Positions 33,466-42,269 of a DNA stretch of 64,000 nt are shown here, piece after piece (position 1 is the stretch's first letter; each line of letters opens with the position of its first letter). The DNA comes from JASLBX01 sp036374175 (GTDB lineage: Bacteria > Actinomycetota > Actinomycetes > Jiangellales > Jiangellaceae), in NCBI GenBank assembly GCA_036374175.1, contig DASUUH010000125.1, forward strand, positions 12,840 to 76,839, in the 5' to 3' direction. The notes under the pieces are model-generated. The model was not told the DNA's origin, made no database searches, and saw only the letters and a program-made list of their open reading frames with translations. Made by a program: the position numbers and the translations under genes.

Positions 33466-34644
33466 TCAACCGAGGAGGCCGTCGACGAACTCCTCCGCGT
33501 CGAACGGCGCCAGATCGTCCGGCCCCTCGCCGAGGCCGACCAGCTTGACCGGCACGCCGAGTTCGCGCTGGACGGCGACCACGATGCCGCCCTTGGCAGT
33601 GCCGTCGAGTTTGGTGAGGGCGATGCCGGTGACATCGACGACCTCGCCGAATACCCGCGCCTGAGCCATCCCGTTCTGCCCGGTCGTCGCATCGAGGACG
33701 AGCAGTACCTCGTCGACCGCGCCGTGCTTCTCGATGACCCGCTTAACCTTGCCGAGTTCGTCCATCAGACCGGCCTTGGTCTGCAACCGCCCGGCGGTGT
33801 CGATCAGCACGACGTCGGCTTCCTGTTCGATGCCAGTCCGCACCGCGTCGAACGCGACGCTGGCCGGATCGCCCCGCTCTGGCCCGCGCACGGTGAGCAC
33901 ACCCACACGATTCCCCCAGGTTGTGAGCTGGTCGACGGCGGCCGCCCGAAAGGTGTCTGCAGCGCCGAGGACGACGTCGCGATCCTCGGCGACGAGCACC
34001 CGGGCCAGCTTCCCGACCGTCGTGGTCTTGCCGGTGCCGTTGACGCCGACGACGAGCACCACGGCCGGCCGGCCGGTATGGCGCTCGGTCTTGAGCGCGC
34101 GGTCCATGGTGGGATCGACCAGCGCGATCAGCTCTTCGCGCAGGATGGTCTTCGCTGCCGCCGGATCGGCGATGCCTTCGACTCGAGCGCGGCTGCGCAG
34201 CCGCTCAACGAGTTCCTGCGTCGGCCCGACACCGAGGTCCGCGGTGAGCAGCGTGTCCTCGATCTCCTCCCACGTGTCTTCGTCCAGGCGCTCTCGCGAG
34301 AGCAGGCCGAGCAGGCCTTTGCCGAGCGTCGACTGAGAGCGGGCGAGCCGCGAGCGCAACCGGACCAGCCGGCCGGCGGCTGGGGCTGGCCGCTCGGGAG
34401 CAGGTGGTGCCTTCTTGGCGGCCTCCAGGACGTCCGGGGTCAGGCCTTCGTCCGGCGGCGCGAGGGTGACGTCGCGTTCCAGCGTGCCCACCCCGCTGGT
34501 CGGCTCTCCGTCGACCGATCGGTCGGCGCCAGGATGAGGCGCGACGGGCGGGCTGCCCGTCTGGCTACGGCGAACTCGGACGAATCCCACGATGGCCGCG
34601 ATCAACAGGACCGCGACGATGATGCCGACAATGAGGTACTCCAC
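33466..34644 (-). CDS. ftsY: Signal recognition particle receptor
   Basis: A 392-residue SRP receptor GTPase. An N-terminal membrane helix (YLIVGIIVAVLLIAAIVGFV) and an acidic/proline-rich linker precede the NG domain. The P loop GVNGTGKTTT is at residues 200-209; DTAGRLQ and TKLDGTAKGG complete the GTP site. It brings ribosomes with SRP to the membrane for protein insertion. In most actinomycetes ftsY lies next to smc; here a 16-kb accessory segment separates them. Confidence 0.95.
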   Translation of the reverse strand: MEYLIVGIIVAVLLIAAIVGFVRVRRSQTGSPPVAPHPGADRSVDGEPTSGVGTLERDVTLAPPDEGLTPDVLEAAKKAPPAPERPAPAAGRLVRLRSRLARSQSTLGKGLLGLLSRERLDEDTWEEIEDTLLTADLGVGPTQELVERLRSRARVEGIADPAAAKTILREELIALVDPTMDRALKTERHTGRPAVVLVVGVNGTGKTTTVGKLARVLVAEDRDVVLGAADTFRAAAVDQLTTWGNRVGVLTVRGPERGDPASVAFDAVRTGIEQEADVVLIDTAGRLQTKAGLMDELGKVKRVIEKHGAVDEVLLVLDATTGQNGMAQARVFGEVVDVTGIALTKLDGTAKGGIVVAVQRELGVPVKLVGLGEGPDDLAPFDAEEFVDGLLG

Positions 34645-34680
34645 GAGGCCGTAGTCTCCCAGAAGTCGGCACCCGAGCCG

Positions 34681-35154
34681 CTATCGAGCGTTGTTGCCCC
34701 TCGGATTCGGAAGATCGCCGCGCGGCTCCGGTTGACCGGCCGGGTCGGTGAACAACGCCCCGACCGAGACGCGCCTGGCCTTGGGCCTGCCAGCGCGTGC
34801 GGCCGGTGGTGGCGCCAGCGGGCGCACGTACTCGACACCCGTCTTTATCCGGGTGAGCAGCGGGCGAGTCCGTTCGGCCAACTCACCCGTGCGCTGAACC
34901 ACGGGTTCGAGGCCGCGACGCGCACGGGACGCATGGGGAGCGAGCTGCCGGCGAGCGTACCGGCCGACCAGCCGAGTCCGTTGGATCACCTCGCGACGGA
35001 CGGAGTACATGAAGGTGGCCGCCGCCAGCACCCAGCGGCGCAGCCGCAGTCGGGCCCGCGGCGACCGAGTTATCTCATGCATGACGAACACTGCCAGCAG
35101 CACAACGCCCGCTGTGATCAATATTCCGACCATGCTCGCGACGACAACCGCCAT
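34681..35154 (-). CDS. Small membrane-anchored hypothetical protein
   Basis: A 157-residue protein starting at ATG 35154, with AAAGGGA 8 bases upstream; the frame is open to 35205. One N-terminal membrane helix (VASMVGILITAGVVLLAVFVM) is followed by a basic, arginine-rich cytosolic region. No family is recognised. It sits 36 bases before ftsY on the same strand, so it may be the first gene of that unit. Confidence 0.6.
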   Translation of the reverse strand: MAVVVASMVGILITAGVVLLAVFVMHEITRSPRARLRLRRWVLAAATFMYSVRREVIQRTRLVGRYARRQLAPHASRARRGLEPVVQRTGELAERTRPLLTRIKTGVEYVRPLAPPPAARAGRPKARRVSVGALFTDPAGQPEPRGDLPNPRGNNAR

Positions 35155-35272
35155 GGCTACGTCCCTTTGGTTCGTCACATTGGTAACAGAATTACCACCA
35201 GTCACACAACGCTAACAGCGCCGCCCAGGGACGTCAGCCGCGACACGCCACAAGCCGCGAAGCCTCGTCCCG

Positions 35273-35321
35273 TGATCATCGGCACTTTCCGTGCCATGTA
35301 GCCGGAAAGTGCCGATGATCA
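35273..35321 (-). terminator. Long perfect hairpin after the PIG-L deacetylase gene
   Basis: TGATCATCGGCACTTTCCG (35273-35291) and its exact complement (35303-35321) form a 19-bp stem with an 11-base loop, 10 bases after the stop of the deacetylase gene. It lacks a T tract but is strong enough to end transcription. It could also be a dispersed repeat; no second copy was noticed. Confidence 0.6.
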
Positions 35322-35331
35322 GCGGGTGAAG

Positions 35332-38300
35332 TTAGTCGAACTGGAAGAAGGCCGGGTAGGTCGTGCCGTCGGACGTGGTCACGTCGAGTCGGCCACATGT
35401 ACCGGCCAACTCAGCGCTGGTCCGCCAGCGGTAGATCGCGCCATCGGCGATGCCGCCGCTTACCGGCTCTGCCGCGGCCGTAGCAGCGCCGAGTCCGCAG
35501 ACCACCGGCGTCAGTGTCGGCGATCCTTCGGCCAGCTCAGCGATCTTGCCCTCGACCAGGCGGACCGGCACGGTTGCGCCGGCCTTGAACGTGTTCAACA
35601 CCGGCATGCTCGCGACCGGGGCCTGGAACCCACGGGCCAGCGGCACGTGGAAGGCCTGCACTCCCCCGGCGGTGGACTCGAAGGACACCAACAACGAGCC
35701 GTCGGCACGCAACTGCTCGAAGGTCGCCGCGTCGATGGGCAGCGACACCTGGCCGGTGCCGGTACTCACCTGGACGGTTTCGTCGCCGACGACCCGTCCG
35801 CCGAGGTCGTCGCCCCACGGCGGCGGAGCACCGTCCGACGGGTCACACGCGGTGAATCCGTCGTAGTCCCCTGGGCAGCTCGACTCGAACACCGGAATGT
35901 AGCCGTGCTGGCCGGACCACAGGAACAGCCGCGCCGTGCCGGCCTCGCCTGAGCTGAAGCGCACGTCCACCGCCGACTCACCCAGCGTGACGCCGGAGAC
36001 AGCCATCGCCCGGGTCGGGTTGAGCCCGGAGATCGTCACTCCGTTCGTCGCCGACTGGTAGATCGTCTGCGGCGCGTCGACTCCCCGCAGTGCCGAGTCG
36101 GGAATGATCGCATCGCGCGGGGTCGTCGGCCGGTTGGCCGGCGGCTCGTAGCCGTCCAGGTACGCGTGTCCCCATCGGTACGGCTCGGACTGCTGGCTGC
36201 CGAACGGCGACCAGGCCAGCCGGGTCTGACCGACGAAGTTCTGCGTGTCGGAGTCGTACGGCGTGATGTTCAGCCCGACGTAGGTGGGGTCGACCACGTT
36301 GGACACCGGGTCACCGGTCGGCGGCGTGCTCGTCGGCCCGGCCGCTGCCGGCAGGACGTCCAGCGGCACCTTCATCTCGATGGTGTACGAACCGCCGTCC
36401 CAGACGCCGTTCTCGTTCAGCACCGCGTTCGTATCCACCTCGACACCCGGCGCGTTCGGCGCGTTGGGCACGGTGTCCGCAAGCGGACCGGACGAGAATC
36501 CCTGGTGGTTGTCCGCGTCACGGGTCCAGCACGGTCCGTTGACCCCGTTTCCGGCAAAGCCCGTCGGGTCGTCGCTGAACGGGAACACGCCCATCTTAAA
36601 TGTGGTCGAGGTGTCCACGGCATTGCCCCGCGGATCGAGCAGGAACTCGACCGAGTCGACCAGCCAGTGGCCGAAGCAGCGCTCTGGCGTCGCCGCCGCG
36701 CTCTGCACGTCGTCGATCACGTGCGCGAACAGGTAGAGGTCGTCGCCGTGCCAGTTGACCTTGGCGTAACTGCCTTCACCACAGTCAGCGGCGCTGGCGC
36801 AGTTCTGGCCCTCCCAGCGTCGGCTGATGTCCAGCTGGGCGCCGGCGTATTCACCCTCGGTGTCTACGCCGTCGACGCTCGGTGCGGCCGGTGCCTGACT
36901 GACAACCGTCGTGGGGACGACGGTCAGCGACAAGGTCTCGCTCGACGACCCAGCCGGTTCGCTGTACGTCGTCGTGATGGTGACGCTGTCATTCGTTCCG
37001 CCCGGTGCGTCCGGGTTGTTGTGAGTGAGTTCGAACGTCACCGTTGTTTTGTCCCTGGCCGCCAGATCGGCGTACGGCTTGGACGTCGCATCGACGGAGT
37101 AGCCGGCCGGGAGAGTCAGGCTGACGTCGCCGGACTGGGTCGTGTCGGTCCAGTTGCGCACGGTCACCGGGACGGTGATCGTCTCACCGGCGCCGATTCG
37201 CTGGACGGCGGACGAGCGTCCCGCCACGAAGCTGTTCGCGTCGCCCCACTGATCGAACTCCGCGAAGTTGCCCCAGCGCTCGAACCGTCCCTCGACGGCC
37301 GGAACGACCTCGACGACGGTCTCGTTGTACCCGGTGATGTCGCCTGCCGAGTAGTTGGCGGCGATCTTGTACCTGCCAGCCGTGGCCACGCCAGCCGGCG
37401 TGACGGTGAACGTAGCTGTCGACACTGCCGAGTCGCTCACCGCGCCGATGTCCTGCGCGGGCGTCACGGTCCAGCCGGCCGGCACGTCGAGCTCCACTGA
37501 TCCGTCTGGCAGCGTCCCTTCCCCGGACTGGGCGTGGACGGTCACCTCGAACGATTGGCCGGCCACCGCGAAGAAGTCCTCGGCGGTCAGGTAGAACAGC
37601 GAACCCAGCGGCATGCCGCCCGGGTCGGGGATGGACGCGCCGTAGAATAGTGCGTCGTCCCGGCCGGCCAGCGGCGAACTGTTCGGCTGGAACGGGACGA
37701 ACGACTGTGTGACCCCCCATCGAGAACAGCTCGGATTGGTCAGGCCTTGATGCATTAGCCGACCCTGGGTGGGGTGCGCCCGGTTGCCCTCGCGGCCGAT
37801 CTGGGCCCACGTTTTGTGGGTCCCTGGCTCGACGCCCTGGACGTTGCCGGGCAGCCAGGTGTACGGCGACTCGTACCCGGTCCACACGCCGTGCACGGTG
37901 AACGGGTTGTTCGCCGAGGGAGTGAAGCCGGTGGTGCAGTGCGGCGCATTCTGCCCGCCGGAGCCCTGCGTGCTCCCGCCCGAAGTGGTCTTCTTGACCA
38001 GCCACGGCTCGAGTGCATTCGGGCCTTCGAGCTGTTCGGGGAACATCGTCGGATCAGCGGCCGCCTTGATGCCCTCCCAGACCATCCGGCCTGAGTACTG
38101 GTGGTTCCCATGGCCGCTGCCCACCGGGCTGAAGCCGACGATCACGTCTGGCCTCGTCTCGCGGATGACCCTGACGGTGCGCTCCAGGGTCCGTTCATGG
38201 CCCCAGAACTCCTCAGTGAGCGGCGCACTGGTGTTGTAGTAGAAGTCCACGAGGTCGGTGTTGAAGATGTCGACCGTGCCGGACCGGAAGTGGGATGCCC

Positions 38301-38637
38301 GGTCCTCGTTCTCGCGCCGTAGACCGAGGTCAGGGCCGGACTCGTCGCCGACCGAGTTGCCGCCGCCCTCGCCGCGGGTATGCATGACGATCCCGCAGCG
38401 AATGTCATAGAGTTGGTTCCATACACCGCATGGCGCGATGATGCTGGTGTCATCGTCCGGATGTGCCCATATACCCATCAAGTTGACCTTGACGGGATCG
38501 TCATCTGAGCTGTCGACCTCAACCTTGCCGCTGTGCGCGTCCGCAGCAAACCCCCCGACCGGAGCCGTGGCCGCCGGGACGGCGAAGCCCATGATCAAGG
38601 GCACTGCTGCTGCTAAAGGCAATGCAAGCCGTTTCAC
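35332..38637 (-). CDS. Large secreted PIG-L family deacetylase
   Basis: A 1101-residue secreted protein. A signal peptide (VKRLALPLAAAVPLIMGFAVPAATA) precedes a PIG-L / LmbE-type deacetylase domain with the zinc motif AHPDDD (His59, Asp61, Asp62) and GSGHGNHQYSG (second His). This fold removes acetyl from GlcNAc residues. Further on come beta-sandwich domains (about 350-590) and a sugar-binding type region (about 590-800) with KVNWHGDDLYLFAHVID and GVWDGGSYTIEMKVPLDVL. GTG 38637 is favoured because AGGAGG is 5 bases upstream. It shares a strand with the GH4 glycosidase gene, and likely feeds on glycans outside the cell. Confidence 0.82.
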   Translation of the reverse strand: MKRLALPLAAAVPLIMGFAVPAATAPVGGFAADAHSGKVEVDSSDDDPVKVNLMGIWAHPDDDTSIIAPCGVWNQLYDIRCGIVMHTRGEGGGNSVGDESGPDLGLRRENEDRASHFRSGTVDIFNTDLVDFYYNTSAPLTEEFWGHERTLERTVRVIRETRPDVIVGFSPVGSGHGNHQYSGRMVWEGIKAAADPTMFPEQLEGPNALEPWLVKKTTSGGSTQGSGGQNAPHCTTGFTPSANNPFTVHGVWTGYESPYTWLPGNVQGVEPGTHKTWAQIGREGNRAHPTQGRLMHQGLTNPSCSRWGVTQSFVPFQPNSSPLAGRDDALFYGASIPDPGGMPLGSLFYLTAEDFFAVAGQSFEVTVHAQSGEGTLPDGSVELDVPAGWTVTPAQDIGAVSDSAVSTATFTVTPAGVATAGRYKIAANYSAGDITGYNETVVEVVPAVEGRFERWGNFAEFDQWGDANSFVAGRSSAVQRIGAGETITVPVTVRNWTDTTQSGDVSLTLPAGYSVDATSKPYADLAARDKTTVTFELTHNNPDAPGGTNDSVTITTTYSEPAGSSSETLSLTVVPTTVVSQAPAAPSVDGVDTEGEYAGAQLDISRRWEGQNCASAADCGEGSYAKVNWHGDDLYLFAHVIDDVQSAAATPERCFGHWLVDSVEFLLDPRGNAVDTSTTFKMGVFPFSDDPTGFAGNGVNGPCWTRDADNHQGFSSGPLADTVPNAPNAPGVEVDTNAVLNENGVWDGGSYTIEMKVPLDVLPAAAGPTSTPPTGDPVSNVVDPTYVGLNITPYDSDTQNFVGQTRLAWSPFGSQQSEPYRWGHAYLDGYEPPANRPTTPRDAIIPDSALRGVDAPQTIYQSATNGVTISGLNPTRAMAVSGVTLGESAVDVRFSSGEAGTARLFLWSGQHGYIPVFESSCPGDYDGFTACDPSDGAPPPWGDDLGGRVVGDETVQVSTGTGQVSLPIDAATFEQLRADGSLLVSFESTAGGVQAFHVPLARGFQAPVASMPVLNTFKAGATVPVRLVEGKIAELAEGSPTLTPVVCGLGAATAAAEPVSGGIADGAIYRWRTSAELAGTCGRLDVTTSDGTTYPAFFQFD

Positions 38638-38701
38638 GAGGACCTCCTCCGGCCGGCCGGAAACAAGTCCGGCTAGCAGCGTCACATCGAATTGCAGCTC
38701 A

Positions 38702-38760
38702 CGCTAACGGAATGTGCGCGTTTTTGCTAGAGGCTGACCGAATCTGCGCGACCGTTAGCG
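38702..38760. promoter_or_regulatory. Nested inverted and direct repeats upstream of the deacetylase gene
   Basis: CGCTAACGG (38702-38710) and CCGTTAGCG (38752-38760) are inverted, and between them AATGTGCGCG (38711-38720) and AATCTGCGCG (38741-38750) form a direct repeat with one mismatch. This lies 65 to 123 bases upstream of the deacetylase start and past the GH4 stop, so it may be an operator for the deacetylase or a regulated terminator. Confidence 0.4.
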
Positions 38761-38783
38761 ATCGGGTGCGATCACTGGGTGGG

Positions 38784-40124
38784 CTAGATTAGAGCGCGCA
38801 ATTCGGGGACGGCCGCTTCGTATCCGGCGAGCAACTGCCGGGCCACGTCGACGGAGTCGACAAGTGGGTGCAGCGCGAATGCACGCAGTGCCCGGTCCCG
38901 CGAGCGTTCTCGCGCGGCCGCGATCGTCTCACGCTCGACCGCCTTCACCGCCAGCATCAGTCCGAGCTGGTGTTCCTCGACCGCGCCGACGCCGATCGGA
39001 TGCGCGCCGTTGCCGTCCACCAGGCACGGGACCTCCACGACAGCATCCGCGTCCAACCCCGACACCGCGCCGCGGTTACGTACGTTAAGGATGTGCGTCG
39101 AGTGCTCGTCCCGAGCGATCGCGGCCATCAACTCGAGTGCCACGCGCTCGTATCCCCCACCTTCGACGTCGTCCTCGTCCCGCGGCACCGCACCGTGTTC
39201 GCGAGTTTCGGCCATGTACGACGCATCACGTTCGCGGCGTACTCGGTGCCATTCGTCGAGGGCGCCGGCAGGGTCGCGCTCGACCGTCTCGTAGAACCGC
39301 CGCTGCTGGTCGAACAGGAACTCGCCGCGGGTGCGACCGCCGGCTACGGACATCGCATGAACGGCTTCGCGGTGAAAGTACCAATACCACAGGTATTCGT
39401 TGGGGACCGCGCCGAGCACTCGCAACCATTCGGCGCCGAACAGCCGGCCCTCCTCGAACGAGTTCACCAGGGCGTCGTCCGCTAGCAGCCTGGGCAGCTC
39501 GTCCCGGCCACCGGCCGCCACCGCTCGCAACCAGCCCATGTGGTTCAACCCGACGTAGTCGAACCACACCTGGTCCGGCTCGAGGTCCAGCGCACGGGCC
39601 ACCCGGCGGCACATCGCGATCGGCGAGTCGCAGATGCCGATGACCCGGTCGCCCAGCAGTTCGGACATCGCCTCGGTAACCATGCCGGCGGGGTTGGTGA
39701 AGTTGATGACCCAGGCATCCGGCGCCGCCTGAGCGACCTGCTCGGCGATCTCCAATGCGACGGGGACGGTCCGCAATCCGTAGGCCACCCCGCCGGGACC
39801 GGTGGTCTCCTGCCCGAGCATGTCCAGACGTTGAGCCACCCGCTCATCGGCCACCCTGCCGGACAACCCGCCTACCCGAATGGCTGAGAAGACGAAATCG
39901 GAGCCGTCCAGTGCAGCTCCGAGCTCGACCGTCGCCGTCACCTTGGGTGGCTGCTCGGCCTGGGCAGCCATCTGCTCCAGAACCCTGCTGATCACGGCCA
40001 GCCGACGCTCGTCAACGTCGTAGAGCGCCACCTCGTCAACGCGTGGTTCGGCGGTGTCGGCGAGCAGCGCGCCGTAAACCAGCGGCACGCGGAACCCCCC
40101 GCCGCCGATCACCGCCAGTTTCAT
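38784..40124 (-). CDS. Glycoside hydrolase family 4 (6-phospho-beta-glucosidase-like)
   Basis: A 446-residue GH4 enzyme, which uses NAD+ and Mn2+ in an unusual redox-elimination mechanism. NAD-binding VIGGGGFR is at the N terminus; metal ligands are Cys165 in GICDSP and His195 in NHMGW. Close relatives cleave 6-phospho-beta-glucosides such as cellobiose-6-phosphate. No PTS genes are near, so either the adjacent PfkB-type kinase makes the phosphosugar or this enzyme acts on unphosphorylated sugar, as some GH4 enzymes do. Overlaps the DeoR gene by ATGA and follows it in an operon. Confidence 0.9.
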   Translation of the reverse strand: MKLAVIGGGGFRVPLVYGALLADTAEPRVDEVALYDVDERRLAVISRVLEQMAAQAEQPPKVTATVELGAALDGSDFVFSAIRVGGLSGRVADERVAQRLDMLGQETTGPGGVAYGLRTVPVALEIAEQVAQAAPDAWVINFTNPAGMVTEAMSELLGDRVIGICDSPIAMCRRVARALDLEPDQVWFDYVGLNHMGWLRAVAAGGRDELPRLLADDALVNSFEEGRLFGAEWLRVLGAVPNEYLWYWYFHREAVHAMSVAGGRTRGEFLFDQQRRFYETVERDPAGALDEWHRVRRERDASYMAETREHGAVPRDEDDVEGGGYERVALELMAAIARDEHSTHILNVRNRGAVSGLDADAVVEVPCLVDGNGAHPIGVGAVEEHQLGLMLAVKAVERETIAAARERSRDRALRAFALHPLVDSVDVARQLLAGYEAAVPELRALI

Positions 40125-40873
40125 GCCAGAACCACCTCGACGCCGGTCTGGCGCACCACGTCGAGGGTGCTCGGATCAGCGTCCTCATCGGTGACGAGCA
40201 TGCTCAGCCGCTCGGGGCCGCAGACCCGGGCCAATCCGCTGCCGGGAAACTTCGACCCGTCCGCGACCAGAACCGTCCGGTCCGCCGAGCGCAACATTGC
40301 GCGCTTGACCGGCACCTCCACCGTCGTGGTGTCCATCACCGAGCCATCGCCGCGTACCCCGCTCGTACCTAGAAACAGCACGTCGGCGTGAACCTGTTCG
40401 AGAGCCTGTTCGGTGAGGAATCCCACCATCGATCGGTAGTTCCGCCGCACTTGGCCGCCCAGCAGGACAAGGTCGATCGCTCCGTCGTCCTTCAACTCCT
40501 CGTAGACCGCAAGGCTGTTGGTGACCACAGTCAGCGGTCGGCCGTGCAGGTGTGCGGCGACGCGGTGCACAGAGGTGCCGATGTCGCACAGCACCACCGC
40601 CCCGTCCGGGACGAGCGTCGCCGCCCGGCGAGCCAGCCGGTCTTTAGCTTCCGGATGCGTGACAGCGACATCCTCGAACGAAGGCTCGTTGGCCTCGCCG
40701 AGCATGGCGCCCCCATGCACCCGGTGCAGCCGCCCATCCCCGTGCAGCATGGACATGTCGCGCCGGACGGTTGCAAGGCTCACCCCCAGCCGCTCAGCGA
40801 CGGCTCGCGCCGACAACGCCCCCTCGGCGCGGAGCATCTTGAGGATCTCCTGCCGCCGCTGTTCCGCAAGCAT
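40121..40873 (-). CDS. DeoR/GlpR-family transcriptional regulator
   Basis: A 250-residue regulator. The N terminus MLAEQRRQEILKMLRAEGALSARAVAERLGVSLATVRRDMSMLH is the standard DeoR helix-turn-helix in overlapping parts; the rest is the sugar-phosphate-binding domain (VLCDIGTSV, TNSLAVYEELK). I chose ATG 40873 over TTG 40903 because it matches the family start. Divergent from the PfkB kinase and importer, with GH4 downstream; the effector is probably a sugar phosphate. Repeats of GCTCA around 40898-41010 are likely sites. Confidence 0.9.
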   Translation of the reverse strand: MLAEQRRQEILKMLRAEGALSARAVAERLGVSLATVRRDMSMLHGDGRLHRVHGGAMLGEANEPSFEDVAVTHPEAKDRLARRAATLVPDGAVVLCDIGTSVHRVAAHLHGRPLTVVTNSLAVYEELKDDGAIDLVLLGGQVRRNYRSMVGFLTEQALEQVHADVLFLGTSGVRGDGSVMDTTTVEVPVKRAMLRSADRTVLVADGSKFPGSGLARVCGPERLSMLVTDEDADPSTLDVVRQTGVEVVLA

Positions 40874-40897
40874 GGCAGACAGGCTAGCATCGAAATC

Positions 40898-41010
40898 GCT
40901 CAACCGAATGAGCGGTTCTGCTCATTCGACCGGTAACAGTGTGGTCTCAGTGCGGCGAAGACCGGTCGACAACCGATGTTCCGCTCAACTATAGTCAGTA
41001 TCGCTCATCT
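40898..41010. promoter_or_regulatory. Cluster of GCTCA-type repeats in the DeoR/kinase gap
   Basis: CGAATGAGC (40905-40913) and GCTCATTCG (40920-40928) form a perfect 9-bp inverted repeat with a 6-base spacer. GCTCAAC also occurs at 40898 and 40983, and GCTCATC at 41003. The set fits an operator array for the divergent DeoR-type repressor, allowing looping between near and far sites. Confidence 0.6.
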
Positions 41011-41038
41011 TGGGCACAGGCTTGAGGGGGACGAAGGC

Positions 41039-42217
41039 GTGAACAGCAGCCCACCGCCCGGAGCTGCCGGCGAGCCCACCGGCGCCAACGAGGCTGCCGC
41101 CACAGAAGCGGGTGGCGTTGGTCGTCCGGCGCTGGCTGACGATGGAGATCGGTCGCTCGGGCATGACCCGCTCGCGCCCAGCCGTACCCCGAGCTCGCCA
41201 CGCCGCGACGTCCTCTGCGCTGGGCTGGTCTTCCTCGACATCGTCTTCACCGGCCTGCCCTCACCACCGATGCTCGGCCGCGAGATCTGGTCCGAGGGCA
41301 TGGGTTCGTGTCCTGGTGGGGTCGCCAACGTCGCCGTCGCGCTCAGCCGGCTTGGTCTGCGGACCACTCTCGCCGCGCCGTTCGGGGCCGATGCCTACGG
41401 CGATTTCTGCTGGCAGGTACTGGAAGAGGAAGAAGGCGTCGACCTCTCCCGATCCCGCCGGTTCCGCGGCTGGCACTCCCCTGTGACAATCTCGATGGCT
41501 TATGAGCGCGACCGTGCGCTGGTTACGCACGGGCATCCGTCGCCGATTCCCTTCGACGAGATAATCGGAGTTCCGCCACAATGCCGCGCGGTCATCCGCT
41601 CGCTGGCCGAAGAACCCGAGGCGTGGCCGAACTTGGCCCGCAAGGACGGTGCTCTCGTCTTCGCCGACGTGGGTTGGGACCCGTCCGAAAACTGGTCCGC
41701 CGACACGCTGCGGCAGCTTGCCGACGTCGACGTCTTTCTGCCCAACGAGGCAGAGGCCATGGCCTACACCCGCACCGAAACCGCTGAGGAGGCGCTGGCA
41801 GCGCTCACTGAGCGGGTTCCGATCGCGGTGGTCACCCTGGGGCCCGACGGGGCGATCGCCAATGATCAGAACACCGGGGAGTCGGTGCGGGTGCCGGGTC
41901 TGGCAACTGACGCGCTGGATCCGACCGGAGCCGGTGACGTGTTCGTCGCCGCCTTCACCACCGGAACGCTGGCCGGCTGGCCCCTGGAGTACCGGCTGCG
42001 GTTCGCCGTGCTGTGCGCCGGACTGTCGGTCCGGCATTTCGGCGGTTCACTGTCGGCGCCCGGCTGGGCTGACATCGCAGCGTGGTGGACGGACGCCGGT
42101 GCGGCCGACACCGGCCTGGCGAAGGCGTACGGATTCCTCACCGACGTTCTGCCGGCGGGCGCGGTCAAACCCGTCACCAGGGCACCTGCGACGATCGGAC
42201 TCCGTCCGGATCGGTAG
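41039..42217 (+). CDS. PfkB-family carbohydrate kinase
   Basis: A 392-residue ribokinase-fold enzyme. Sugar-binding GGVANVAVALSRLGL and C-terminal ATP/anion-hole motif LDPTGAGDVFVAAF with catalytic Asp are clear. The first ~55 residues are low-complexity and probably disordered. GTG 41039 is favoured because AGGGGG lies 8 bases upstream; the frame is open to 40976. It diverges from the DeoR repressor and precedes the ABC importer, so it likely phosphorylates the imported sugar. Confidence 0.85.
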   Translation: MNSSPPPGAAGEPTGANEAAATEAGGVGRPALADDGDRSLGHDPLAPSRTPSSPRRDVLCAGLVFLDIVFTGLPSPPMLGREIWSEGMGSCPGGVANVAVALSRLGLRTTLAAPFGADAYGDFCWQVLEEEEGVDLSRSRRFRGWHSPVTISMAYERDRALVTHGHPSPIPFDEIIGVPPQCRAVIRSLAEEPEAWPNLARKDGALVFADVGWDPSENWSADTLRQLADVDVFLPNEAEAMAYTRTETAEEALAALTERVPIAVVTLGPDGAIANDQNTGESVRVPGLATDALDPTGAGDVFVAAFTTGTLAGWPLEYRLRFAVLCAGLSVRHFGGSLSAPGWADIAAWWTDAGAADTGLAKAYGFLTDVLPAGAVKPVTRAPATIGLRPDR

Positions 42218-42269
42218 CACTCGACTCATGCGGCCTTCGGCTTGCAGTTAATTGATAGGAGGACACTTA

